Shown here: in pieces, positions 42,442 to 49,306 of the stretch | Numbering within the stretch: position 1 is the stretch's first letter | How the letters are laid out: the number at the start of each line of letters is the position of its first letter | Assembly: GCA_024638285.1 (NCBI GenBank) | Contig: JAHEKP010000007.1 | Span: forward strand, 1 to 54,640 | Reading direction: 5' to 3' | DNA: 54,640 nucleotides | Source of the DNA: Cryomorphaceae bacterium | GTDB lineage: Bacteria > Bacteroidota > Bacteroidia > Flavobacteriales > Schleiferiaceae | Position numbers and translations under genes: made by a program | Notes under the pieces: generated by a model | Told to the model about the DNA's origin: nothing | Seen by the model: the letters and a program-made list of their open reading frames with translations, nothing else | Databases searched by the model: none

Positions 42442-43755
42442 CTAGGAAGTGGATAAAGCCTCCTTGTAAGTTGCTAGACATCGCTCTCTTGCCCATTTGT
42501 GTTCCACTATAGGCTCTGGATATAGGTGTGTATTTAATTCAGGAACCCATTTATTCACATACGTAAGGTCTTTATCGAATTTAGCCATTTGAGAAGTTGG
42601 ATTAAACACGCGGAAATATGGTGCTGCATCTAATCCACTGCCACTAGCCCACTGCCACCCACCAATATTGCTGGCTAAATCAAAATCGAGCAGCTTTGCT
42701 GCGAAATAGGCCTCTCCCCAGCGCCAATCAATTAATAGATGCTTAGTTAAAAAGCTGGCAACTATCATTCGAACTCTATTGTGCATGAAACCAGTTGCAT
42801 TTAACTCTCGCATTCCTGCATCGACAATAGGATACCCCGTTTTTCCCTTGCACCAAGCGTTAAAATGATTCTCATTGTTAGACCACGGTATGAGGTCATA
42901 TTTTGGTTTTATTGCCTTAGTACGACTTTCAGGGAAATAATAAAGTGCCATTTGAAAGAAATCGCGCCAGATCAACTCATTCAAAAACGTTTCGTTCGTT
43001 TGTTCACTGATTCTCGCAAGATTCCTTACACTGACTGTACCAAACCTGAGATGAATACCTAGTTTGGTTGTTCCTCTTTTTAGACCAGGGAAATTTCTAG
43101 TACTGTCATAGTCTGCGATGATATTCTTTGAAATAAGAGCAGAGGGTATTTCAATATCAGTTCGCTCGAATCCCATCGTTCCTAACGAAATCAAAGGTTT
43201 TACTTCAACTGCTGTAAAAAATGCGTCAAAATATGCTTCGTTGTTATACGCTTTAAAGTGATACGGCGTACAGTGTTTTTTCCAAGCTTTCGCGTATGGA
43301 CTGTAGACTAAGTAAGGTGTGCCGTCTGCTTTTACTACTTCGTTCTTTTCAAATAAGACGTGGTCTTTCGCTCCAATACATGGAACATCTATAGCATCTA
43401 AATATTCGTAAACAAATTTGTCTCTTTCCCTAGCGTAGGGCTCGTAATCTCTGTTGAAGTAAAGACCAGTTACTTCGTAATGGTTACAAAGCTTCTTTAT
43501 AACTTCTAAAGGTTCGTCATAAAAAACCAATAAATCCGAGCCTAAGTTCTGGAGTTGCGATTTTAAATCTTGAATACGTTCGTGTAAAAAAGATACACGA
43601 CCATCCTGACGATCCTCTAGTTTTGAAAGAATGGTTGGATCGAATATAAATATAGGTACAACAGGTGTTCCACTCTTGAGTGCTTTCCAAAGCCCAGCGT
43701 TATCTTCTAACCTTAAATCGCGCCTAAACCAAAAAAGGGAAACCTTTTGAGCCAT
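42442..43755 (-). CDS. phr: Class I deoxyribodipyrimidine (CPD) photolyase
   Basis: This 437-residue flavoprotein repairs cyclobutane pyrimidine dimers with blue light. The N-terminal antenna-binding alpha/beta domain starts LFWFRRDLRLEDN. The FAD domain shows ELIWRDFFQM, GKTGYPIVDAGMRELNATG, MHNRVRMIVASFLTKHLL and DFDLASNIGGWQWASGSGLD, matching E. coli PhrB including the active-site Asn of the SNIGGW segment. It is the last gene of the carotenoid/pterin operon and directly abuts folE (TAAATG). Its antenna chromophore could be a folate or another pterin, which is of interest given folE and PTPS immediately upstream. A cryptochrome role is possible but less likely. Confidence 0.94.
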   Translation of the reverse strand: MAQKVSLFWFRRDLRLEDNAGLWKALKSGTPVVPIFIFDPTILSKLEDRQDGRVSFLHERIQDLKSQLQNLGSDLLVFYDEPLEVIKKLCNHYEVTGLYFNRDYEPYARERDKFVYEYLDAIDVPCIGAKDHVLFEKNEVVKADGTPYLVYSPYAKAWKKHCTPYHFKAYNNEAYFDAFFTAVEVKPLISLGTMGFERTDIEIPSALISKNIIADYDSTRNFPGLKRGTTKLGIHLRFGTVSVRNLARISEQTNETFLNELIWRDFFQMALYYFPESRTKAIKPKYDLIPWSNNENHFNAWCKGKTGYPIVDAGMRELNATGFMHNRVRMIVASFLTKHLLIDWRWGEAYFAAKLLDFDLASNIGGWQWASGSGLDAAPYFRVFNPTSQMAKFDKDLTYVNKWVPELNTHLYPEPIVEHKWARERCLATYKEALSTS

Positions 43756-44427
43756 TTATTGCACTGCGTTTAGGAAATACTGACGCTGTAATTCATCTTC
43801 AAAAGCACCGTGAAAAGCCATCGTAATGGTCGAACTTCCGGCATCTTCTATTCCTCTTGTTTTTACACACATGTGATCGGCTTCAAGGTAAACGGCCACA
43901 CTGGGGGTTCCTAGCCCCTCCATGAGCGCCTCCGCAATCTGTCGGGTAAGGCGTTCTTGTACCTGTGGTCGCTTGGAGTAGTGACGAACAATTCTATTCA
44001 ACTTAGATAGCCCAACTACTTGTCCATTAGGAATGTATGCTATGTGACAATTTCCTAAAATCGGCACAAAATGATGCTCACAATGTGAATGTACGGTAAT
44101 GTTCTTTTCAATAAGCATATCCTTATACTGATACTTATTATCGAACAGTTTCATCTCCGGCTTATTCTTTGGATTAAGACCTGCGAAGGCTTCTGAAACG
44201 TACATCTTTGCAACTCTTAATGGTGTGCCGCTCAAGCTGTCATCCGTAAGGTCTAAGCCCAAAATCTCCATGATATTTTTGAACTTTTCAGCGATAAGAG
44301 CAATCTTCTGGTCATCGCTTAATTTAAAAGCATCTGTTCTTAGGGGCGTATCAATTGAACTACCCATGTGATTGTCGAATAATTCGGCAAGCTCTTCTGT
44401 GGAATATTTTTGGTCGTGCTTTGTCAT
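43756..44427 (-). CDS. folE: GTP cyclohydrolase I
   Basis: From the chosen ATG (MTKHDQKYS) this is a 223-residue enzyme that converts GTP to 7,8-dihydroneopterin triphosphate. An ATG 48 nt upstream would overlap the PTPS gene and adds no family sequence. Zinc and active-site residues are in VHSHCEHHFVPILGNCHIAYIPNG, written here as VHSHCEHHFVPI and IAYIPNG; the second zinc cysteine is in HMCVKTRGIED, and the substrate motif is VQERLTRQIAEAL. The first 40 residues are an extension typical of many bacterial forms. It lies between PTPS (7 bp) and photolyase (0 bp), inside a carotenoid operon. Confidence 0.96.
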   Translation of the reverse strand: MTKHDQKYSTEELAELFDNHMGSSIDTPLRTDAFKLSDDQKIALIAEKFKNIMEILGLDLTDDSLSGTPLRVAKMYVSEAFAGLNPKNKPEMKLFDNKYQYKDMLIEKNITVHSHCEHHFVPILGNCHIAYIPNGQVVGLSKLNRIVRHYSKRPQVQERLTRQIAEALMEGLGTPSVAVYLEADHMCVKTRGIEDAGSSTITMAFHGAFEDELQRQYFLNAVQ

Positions 44428-44434
44428 AATTAGT

Positions 44435-44845
44435 TTATTCTCCGCAGTACTCAACAAAGTTTCTGGGGGTTTCATATAAGGTAACCTTCAAATCGAATGA
44501 TGTGTTCAGCTTAACTCTTAGTCTATTCCAGATTACATAAGCAATATGCTCTGCTGTAGGGTTTAAAGTTTTGAACTCCGGCACTTGAACGTTCAAGTTC
44601 TTGTGGTCCATATACTCCTCAACCTCAGATTTAATGAGGTCTGCAAGCACTTTCATATCGATAAGATATCCGGTTTTGGGATCTACTTTACCCGTAACAC
44701 CTACAATCAATTCATAGTTGTGTCCGTGGTAATACGGGTTATTACATTTACCAAAAAGTTCTTCGTTTTCTTCTGAAGTTAGGTTGGGTTCATGTAAACG
44801 GTGTGCCGCATTAAAGTGTGCTTTTCTATAAACCGTGATCTTCAT
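44435..44845 (-). CDS. 6-pyruvoyl-tetrahydropterin synthase (PTPS, eukaryote-like motif)
   Basis: This 136-residue enzyme has zinc ligands His15, His40 and His42 (FNAAHRL, YYHGHNY). The catalytic Cys34 lies in KCNNPYYHGHNY, giving the spacing Cys-x5-HGH found in animal PTPS, whereas QueD enzymes of queuosine synthesis have Cys-x3-HGH. This points to 6-pyruvoyl-tetrahydropterin, on the route to tetrahydrobiopterin-like cofactors, instead of 7-deazaguanine synthesis. The gene overlaps idi by 20 bp and precedes folE, the enzyme for the previous step. No sepiapterin reductase is adjacent. Confidence 0.9.
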   Translation of the reverse strand: MKITVYRKAHFNAAHRLHEPNLTSEENEELFGKCNNPYYHGHNYELIVGVTGKVDPKTGYLIDMKVLADLIKSEVEEYMDHKNLNVQVPEFKTLNPTAEHIAYVIWNRLRVKLNTSFDLKVTLYETPRNFVEYCGE

Positions 44846-45356
44846 TGTTCCAGTAGTTTAAGAATCGATTGTAGATGATTTTAAACCACTCTGTATATCG
44901 TTCAGGATTTTTTTCCATATCATTCGCTACCCACTCTACTGATTTCCAGTCAAATGAATCTACTTCATCTGGGTTAACCACTGGGTCTTCATTCCAACGT
45001 GCGATGAGCACGTGATCCAGTTCGTGTTCCGTTAAATCATTGTCTAATTCTGCTCTATAGATAAAACTAAAGACACGTTTTACATCACAAGTAAAGCCCA
45101 TTTCTTCCATGAGTCTTCTTCTTGCTGCCTCCTCAATACTTTCGCCATCTCTAGGGTGAGAGCAACAGGTATTTGTCCAGAGACCACCACTGTGGTATTT
45201 ATGGAGAGCCCTGCGTTGCAATAATATTTCGTTTTGATCATTCATGGCGAAAACAGAGAATGCACGGTGCAATTTCGCCAATCGGTGCGCTTCCATTTTC
45301 TCCATCAGTCCTAGAGCATTGTCTTGCTCATCGACCAGGATAACTTGTTCAGCCAT
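44826..45356 (-). CDS. idi: Isopentenyl-diphosphate delta-isomerase, type I
   Basis: This 176-residue Nudix-fold enzyme interconverts IPP and DMAPP. The catalytic Cys lies in NTCCSHPR and the catalytic Glu in EHELDHVL; the metal-binding histidines are in LHRAFSVF and CSHPR. The length matches the short bacterial form. It supplies DMAPP for carotenoid synthesis. It starts 3 bp after crtB and overlaps the PTPS gene by 20 bp, so it is certainly in the same transcript. Confidence 0.96.
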   Translation of the reverse strand: MAEQVILVDEQDNALGLMEKMEAHRLAKLHRAFSVFAMNDQNEILLQRRALHKYHSGGLWTNTCCSHPRDGESIEEAARRRLMEEMGFTCDVKRVFSFIYRAELDNDLTEHELDHVLIARWNEDPVVNPDEVDSFDWKSVEWVANDMEKNPERYTEWFKIIYNRFLNYWNNEDHGL

Positions 45357-45359
45357 AGT

Positions 45360-46196
45360 TTAAATCCAGTTTATGGTATGTCTAACGTAACTACTTAAGA
45401 ATAGTCCGTATTTTCTTTTATTTGAAATTCTAACACGTTGACTTAAAATAATGTCGCAATGTGTCTTTTTAATCTTTTTGAATAAGCTATAGTAGTACAC
45501 ATAGGCAATGTAAACACCAAAACGAGCTCCTTTAGGTAGTTGTTTAATACCCTCATATCCAGCCATGAAGTCGACATCTATATCTGCTTCAATTTCAGTT
45601 TTTACCGATTCATTGAAGTTGTTTAAATCAACCCCAGGGAAGTAAGTCCGGCCTAGTTTTTTATAATCGGCGTGTAAATCGCGCAAGAAATTAATCTTCT
45701 GAAAAGCACTTCCTAACTGCATTGCAGGGGTTTTCAAATTTTGATAACGTACTTCACTTCCATCTACAAAAACCTTCAAACACATGAGTCCAACGACTTC
45801 TGCAGAACCTAAAATGTACGCCTTGTATCCCGCTTCATCATAGTCATTCTTATATAGATCCATTTCCATAGACTTCAAGAAGGTCTCTATCAAGTCACGA
45901 TCTATTTCGAAGGTGTTTACGACTTGTTGAAAGCTGTTTAGAATAGGATTTAGACTTATTTTTTCGTCTAACGCTAAATGCGTGTCTTTCCAAAACCGTT
46001 CAAGAAGCTCTTTCTGAGGATATCCTTCAAAGGAATCCACAATCTCATCTGCAAAACGCACAAAACCATAAATCGCATAGATAGGATCGTGATACTTCTT
46101 GTCTAATCCCAGAATACCTAGGGAAAAAGAGGTAGAATACGCCTTAGTGGTCATTCTACTGGCTCTAATACTTACACTGTCGAATAATGCTTTCAT
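45360..46196 (-). CDS. crtB: Phytoene synthase
   Basis: This 278-residue trans-prenyltransferase condenses two geranylgeranyl diphosphates to phytoene. The two Asp-rich metal motifs are ADEIVDS (about 68-74) and FLRDLHADYKKLGR (about 168-181), and the YSTSFSLGI start is typical of the squalene/phytoene synthase family. Its ATG overlaps the crtI stop by 4 bp. The membrane-peripheral enzyme acts directly before CrtI in the pathway. Confidence 0.95.
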   Translation of the reverse strand: MKALFDSVSIRASRMTTKAYSTSFSLGILGLDKKYHDPIYAIYGFVRFADEIVDSFEGYPQKELLERFWKDTHLALDEKISLNPILNSFQQVVNTFEIDRDLIETFLKSMEMDLYKNDYDEAGYKAYILGSAEVVGLMCLKVFVDGSEVRYQNLKTPAMQLGSAFQKINFLRDLHADYKKLGRTYFPGVDLNNFNESVKTEIEADIDVDFMAGYEGIKQLPKGARFGVYIAYVYYYSLFKKIKKTHCDIILSQRVRISNKRKYGLFLSSYVRHTINWI

Positions 46197-47680
46197 ACTG
46201 CTTTCTTTAAAGAATAATCCTTTACGATTTCACCGCAAACTACTTCTCCACTAATCAATGAAGGAGGTACACCAGGACCTGGTGTGGTCAATTGGCCTGC
46301 GAAATAAAGATTAGCTACTTTTTTACTCTTAAGCCGAGGTTTAAATAGGGCTGTTTGGTCTAATGTATTAGCAAGGCCATAGGCATTGCCCTTGAAGCTA
46401 TTGTATTCGCTTTTAAAATCACTATATGCAAAACTGCGCTTCACCACCACACGATCACGGATAGACTCACCTGAATAAGCCTCAAGTCGATCCATCATCA
46501 AGTGATAATATTTTTCTCGTACCTCTTCACTATCACCGGATAATCCAGGAGCAGTAGGCATTAATAAAAACATGTTCTCGCACCCTTCCGGTGCAATAGA
46601 AGCATCTGTTTTCGTAGGTGCACTTGCATAGAACAGCGGCTTCGTAGGCCACATTGGTTCTGTGTAGATCTCGTGGGCATGCTGATCTAATTCATAGTCA
46701 AAGAATAAATTATGATGCAACACATTGGATACCTTCCCTTTAATTCCTAGATAAAATAAAAGTGATGAAGGTGCCATTTTGCGCTTTTCCCAATATTCAG
46801 GAGTGTATTCCCGATATTCTGGACTGCTTATATTTTGATCAATGTGGTGGTAATCGGCTCCTCCTACTACGATATCAGCCGTAAAGCTTCCACCTTTAGT
46901 TAAAACACTAATGATTTTTCCATCAGCATATTTAAAACCCGTCACTTCTGTACTGGTTCTAAATTTAACGCCTTGTTCCTTTGCTACGCGCACCATTCCT
47001 TCAATGATCTTATTCATACCACCCATAGGGTACCAAGTCCCAAGGGACATGTCAGCATAATTCATTAGGCTGTAGAGTGCAGGAGTATTTTGAGGTAATG
47101 CACCAAGGAACAAAACAGGGAATTCAAGTATTGCTTTTAATTTAGGATGTGTACTGACTTCCGCAACGTGTTTACGAATGTCTTTGAGCATATCCAGTTG
47201 AAACAGCCCCTTAACAATTCTAAAATCCATGAATTCAGTTAGGGATCTACCCGGCTTAAACACCAAGTCTTGAATACCTACATTGTATTTATATTCTGCC
47301 TGTTTTAGGAATTTACGTAGACGCAAACCAGACCCCGGGTCTAATCTATCAAACATCGCCTCGAGTGTTTGCATGTTTGGGCTTTGATCTTCGTGATCAT
47401 CAGCACCAAAGACCACTCTATACGAGGGATCAAGTCTTACAAGGTTGTACAGATCGGAAATTTCTTTATCGAAAGAAGCGAAATATCGCTCAAAAACATC
47501 TGGCATCCAGTACCAGCTGGGGCCCATATCGAAGGTAAAACCATCTTTTTCCCAAACCCGAGCTCTACCTCCAAGTTGGTCGTTTTTTTCAAGAAGGGTG
47601 ACATCGTATCCTTCTTTGGCAAGGAAGGACGCGGCACTAAGTCCGGCAAAGCCAGACCCTATGACTATTACTGATTTCAT
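46193..47680 (-). CDS. crtI: Phytoene desaturase
   Basis: This 495-residue FAD-dependent desaturase converts phytoene to lycopene or a related product. The N-terminal dinucleotide fold is VIGSGFAGLSAASFLAKEG, followed by ARVWEKDGFTFDMGPSWYWMP in two parts (ARVWEKDGF, FDMGPSWYW). The C-terminal bacterial desaturase signature is YFAGQLTTPGPGVP with SGEVVCGEIV. It lies 24 bp downstream of the sigma-factor gene. No cyclase or hydroxylase gene is in the window, so the final carotenoid is unknown. Confidence 0.96.
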   Translation of the reverse strand: MKSVIVIGSGFAGLSAASFLAKEGYDVTLLEKNDQLGGRARVWEKDGFTFDMGPSWYWMPDVFERYFASFDKEISDLYNLVRLDPSYRVVFGADDHEDQSPNMQTLEAMFDRLDPGSGLRLRKFLKQAEYKYNVGIQDLVFKPGRSLTEFMDFRIVKGLFQLDMLKDIRKHVAEVSTHPKLKAILEFPVLFLGALPQNTPALYSLMNYADMSLGTWYPMGGMNKIIEGMVRVAKEQGVKFRTSTEVTGFKYADGKIISVLTKGGSFTADIVVGGADYHHIDQNISSPEYREYTPEYWEKRKMAPSSLLFYLGIKGKVSNVLHHNLFFDYELDQHAHEIYTEPMWPTKPLFYASAPTKTDASIAPEGCENMFLLMPTAPGLSGDSEEVREKYYHLMMDRLEAYSGESIRDRVVVKRSFAYSDFKSEYNSFKGNAYGLANTLDQTALFKPRLKSKKVANLYFAGQLTTPGPGVPPSLISGEVVCGEIVKDYSLKKAV

Positions 47681-47704
47681 TAGAACGATTTAGGCGGTTG
47701 TAGG

Positions 47705-48211
47705 TTAATGACGTTGGTCAGCAAGCTTTTCCATCATCTTTTTACGGGCTAAGAAGATACGCGATTTAACAGTGCCTAATGGAATATTAAAATGCTCTGC
47801 AATTTCTTCGTATTTAAAGCCTTCATAATGCATAAAAAACGCTTCAGTGTAGTGCTTTTCAATGGTGCCGATTTGGTCCATGATGTACTGATTATCAACA
47901 TTTGCATCAGTCAGAGTGGTCTTCCCAGCCTCACGAGAATTTAAAAAGAATTGCCCTTCTGTTTCGTCTACAAAAGTATTTTGTTGCTTTTTCCGACGGT
48001 AATTGTTGATGAAGGTATTCTTCATGATAGTATACAACCATCCTTTAAGATTTGTACCTGTGGCAAACTTGTCCTTATTCTTCAGTGCCTTGTAGTAGGT
48101 ATCCTGGAGTAAATCATCAGCATCATCGCGACGCTTGGTAAGCTTCATAGCGAGTTGACTTAAAAAGTCGTGCTCGCGATCAATGAGTTGTCCAAATTCA
48201 GCAGTTGACAT
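47705..48211 (-). CDS. ECF-family RNA polymerase sigma factor
   Basis: From ATG 48211 this is a 168-residue sigma factor. An in-frame start at 48280 would add 23 residues that lie across the promoter and the TTGTTTAAC repeats. Region 2 is DADDLLQDTYYKAL to LKGWLYTIMKNTFINNYRR, and region 4 is EEIAEHFNIPLGTVKSRIFLARKK. No anti-sigma gene is adjacent. It stands between the CarH-like regulator and crtI, so a chain from CarH to sigma factor to carotenoid genes is plausible, as in the light response of other bacteria. Confidence 0.92.
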   Translation of the reverse strand: MSTAEFGQLIDREHDFLSQLAMKLTKRRDDADDLLQDTYYKALKNKDKFATGTNLKGWLYTIMKNTFINNYRRKKQQNTFVDETEGQFFLNSREAGKTTLTDANVDNQYIMDQIGTIEKHYTEAFFMHYEGFKYEEIAEHFNIPLGTVKSRIFLARKKMMEKLADQRH

Positions 48212-48218
48212 GATACAA

Positions 48219-48250
48219 TTGTTTAACGTTTGTTCCGTAAAGTTAAACAA
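48219..48250. promoter_or_regulatory. 9-bp inverted repeat over the sigma-factor promoter, candidate CarH operator
   Basis: TTGTTTAAC (48219-48227) and GTTAAACAA (48242-48250) are perfect 9-bp inverted arms with a 14-nt spacer, lying 8 bp before the sigma-factor ATG. The second arm overlaps the putative -7 box at 48238-48245. A further TTAAACAA half-site occurs at 48289-48296. The spacing suits a dimeric or tetrameric MerR-type repressor covering the promoter. Confidence 0.62.
48238..48245 (-). promoter_or_regulatory. -7-like box of the sigma-factor/crt operon
   Basis: On the minus strand TAACTTTA is a one-base variant of TAnnTTTG. It predicts a start near 48233 and a leader of about 20 nt. 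It overlaps one arm of the TTGTTTAAC inverted repeat. Confidence 0.4.
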
Positions 48251-48305
48251 CGTGTTTGAACATTTTGTATAATCTTTCAAGAAATTTATTAAACAAAGTG
48301 TTTTT

Positions 48306-49193
48306 TTAAGATAAACCTTCGCTCAATTCCTTTAAAGTGCTGTAGATATTGATGTTGGTGAATTTACGATCTGGGGTAAATTCCGAAAAAACATACCCCG
48401 TAAGGTGTACTTGGATGCCTTTATGAACAATAAGCTCTTCCAATTCGTCCAAATAGTTGCCTAATTCAGGCAATTCTGGATGCGTAGTGAAACAACTAAT
48501 AAGATGATCAACAGGTTGGTTGTCTAAAAGGTCTGTCAAATATTCTTTTGGAAGACTCTGACCTAAATAATAGACCTGCTCCCCTCGCTCTTTCAGAATA
48601 TAGGCGAGATACAACACGCCTATTTCATGAAGTTCGTTAGCAGGCAAAAATATCGCGTACTTTCCGTTACGCTCATTAGCGATTGCCGGGAGCGCATCAA
48701 TGGCAGCAAAGATTTTCTGACGTATTAATGATGAAACGAAATGCTCTTGAGAAATGCCAACGCTTCCTGAAAGCCAAAGCTTGCCTAATTCTTGTATGTA
48801 GTCACCGATTACTTCTCTATACGTTGTATGAACTCCGTATTGCTCTATACAATGGTGCATGATTGATTCAAACCTCTTAATGTCGAAACCTAGGGTAGCT
48901 ATCTTCAGCTCATTTAACTCGTACGTATAGTTTCCTTCGTAAGGACTCGCTTCTAAGGCTAATTCCGCCAATTCAATTGGAGCGTGCTTTGATATCTTTC
49001 CGATTTTCCATCCAGCACCAAGCAGTACAGAAGTATTTAAAATGACGCGTAAATCATGGTCACCGTAGTAACGAATGTTAGTAGCTGTCCTTTTTGGTTC
49101 AATAAGCTTGTATCGCTGCTCCCACGCACGAATGGTATGGGCTTTAATACCACTTAATTGTTCCAGGTCTTTTATTGAATATTTACTCTCCAC
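48306..49193 (-). CDS. carH: CarH/LitR-type B12-dependent MerR-family photoreceptor regulator
   Basis: This 295-residue regulator has an N-terminal MerR helix-turn-helix (YSIKDLEQLSGIKAHTIRAW), a four-helix B12-capping domain with the motif Trp140-x9-Glu150-His151, and a Rossmann-like cobalamin-binding domain with Glu187-Leu-His189-Glu-Ile-Gly192, the ExHxxG motif that supplies the cobalt ligand. These are the diagnostic motifs of CarH, which represses carotenoid genes in the dark as an adenosylcobalamin-bound tetramer and falls apart in light. The start codon is GTG. The residue after Trp140 is Leu; in Thermus CarH it is the His that re-ligates cobalt after illumination. It is divergent from prfC and upstream of the sigma-factor and crt genes. 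Confidence 0.93.
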   Translation of the reverse strand: MESKYSIKDLEQLSGIKAHTIRAWEQRYKLIEPKRTATNIRYYGDHDLRVILNTSVLLGAGWKIGKISKHAPIELAELALEASPYEGNYTYELNELKIATLGFDIKRFESIMHHCIEQYGVHTTYREVIGDYIQELGKLWLSGSVGISQEHFVSSLIRQKIFAAIDALPAIANERNGKYAIFLPANELHEIGVLYLAYILKERGEQVYYLGQSLPKEYLTDLLDNQPVDHLISCFTTHPELPELGNYLDELEELIVHKGIQVHLTGYVFSEFTPDRKFTNINIYSTLKELSEGLS

Positions 49194-49221
49194 TATCTGC
49201 TAACCGCTAAAAGGTAATAAA

Positions 49222-49228
49222 GTTTAAC
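49222..49228. promoter_or_regulatory. GTTTAAC half-site beside the carH promoter
   Basis: GTTTAAC is identical to the arm of the inverted repeat at 48221-48227. It lies just upstream of a possible carH -7 box (TACCTTTT on the minus strand, 49209-49216). It may be an autoregulatory CarH site; only one half-site is obvious. Confidence 0.4.
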
Positions 49229-49280
49229 AAAACAGGGCGAGTATAATAAATAACCACTAAATCCCCGAAGAAACCTTTGG

Positions 49281-49288
49281 TATATTTG
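49281..49288 (+). promoter_or_regulatory. -7 promoter box of prfC
   Basis: TATATTTG matches the consensus exactly, 18 nt before the ATG at 49307. It lies inside any longer in-frame start, which fixes the ATG at 49307 as the likely start. Confidence 0.65.
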
Positions 49289-49306
49289 CCAATCAAAAAT
49301 CTGAAC

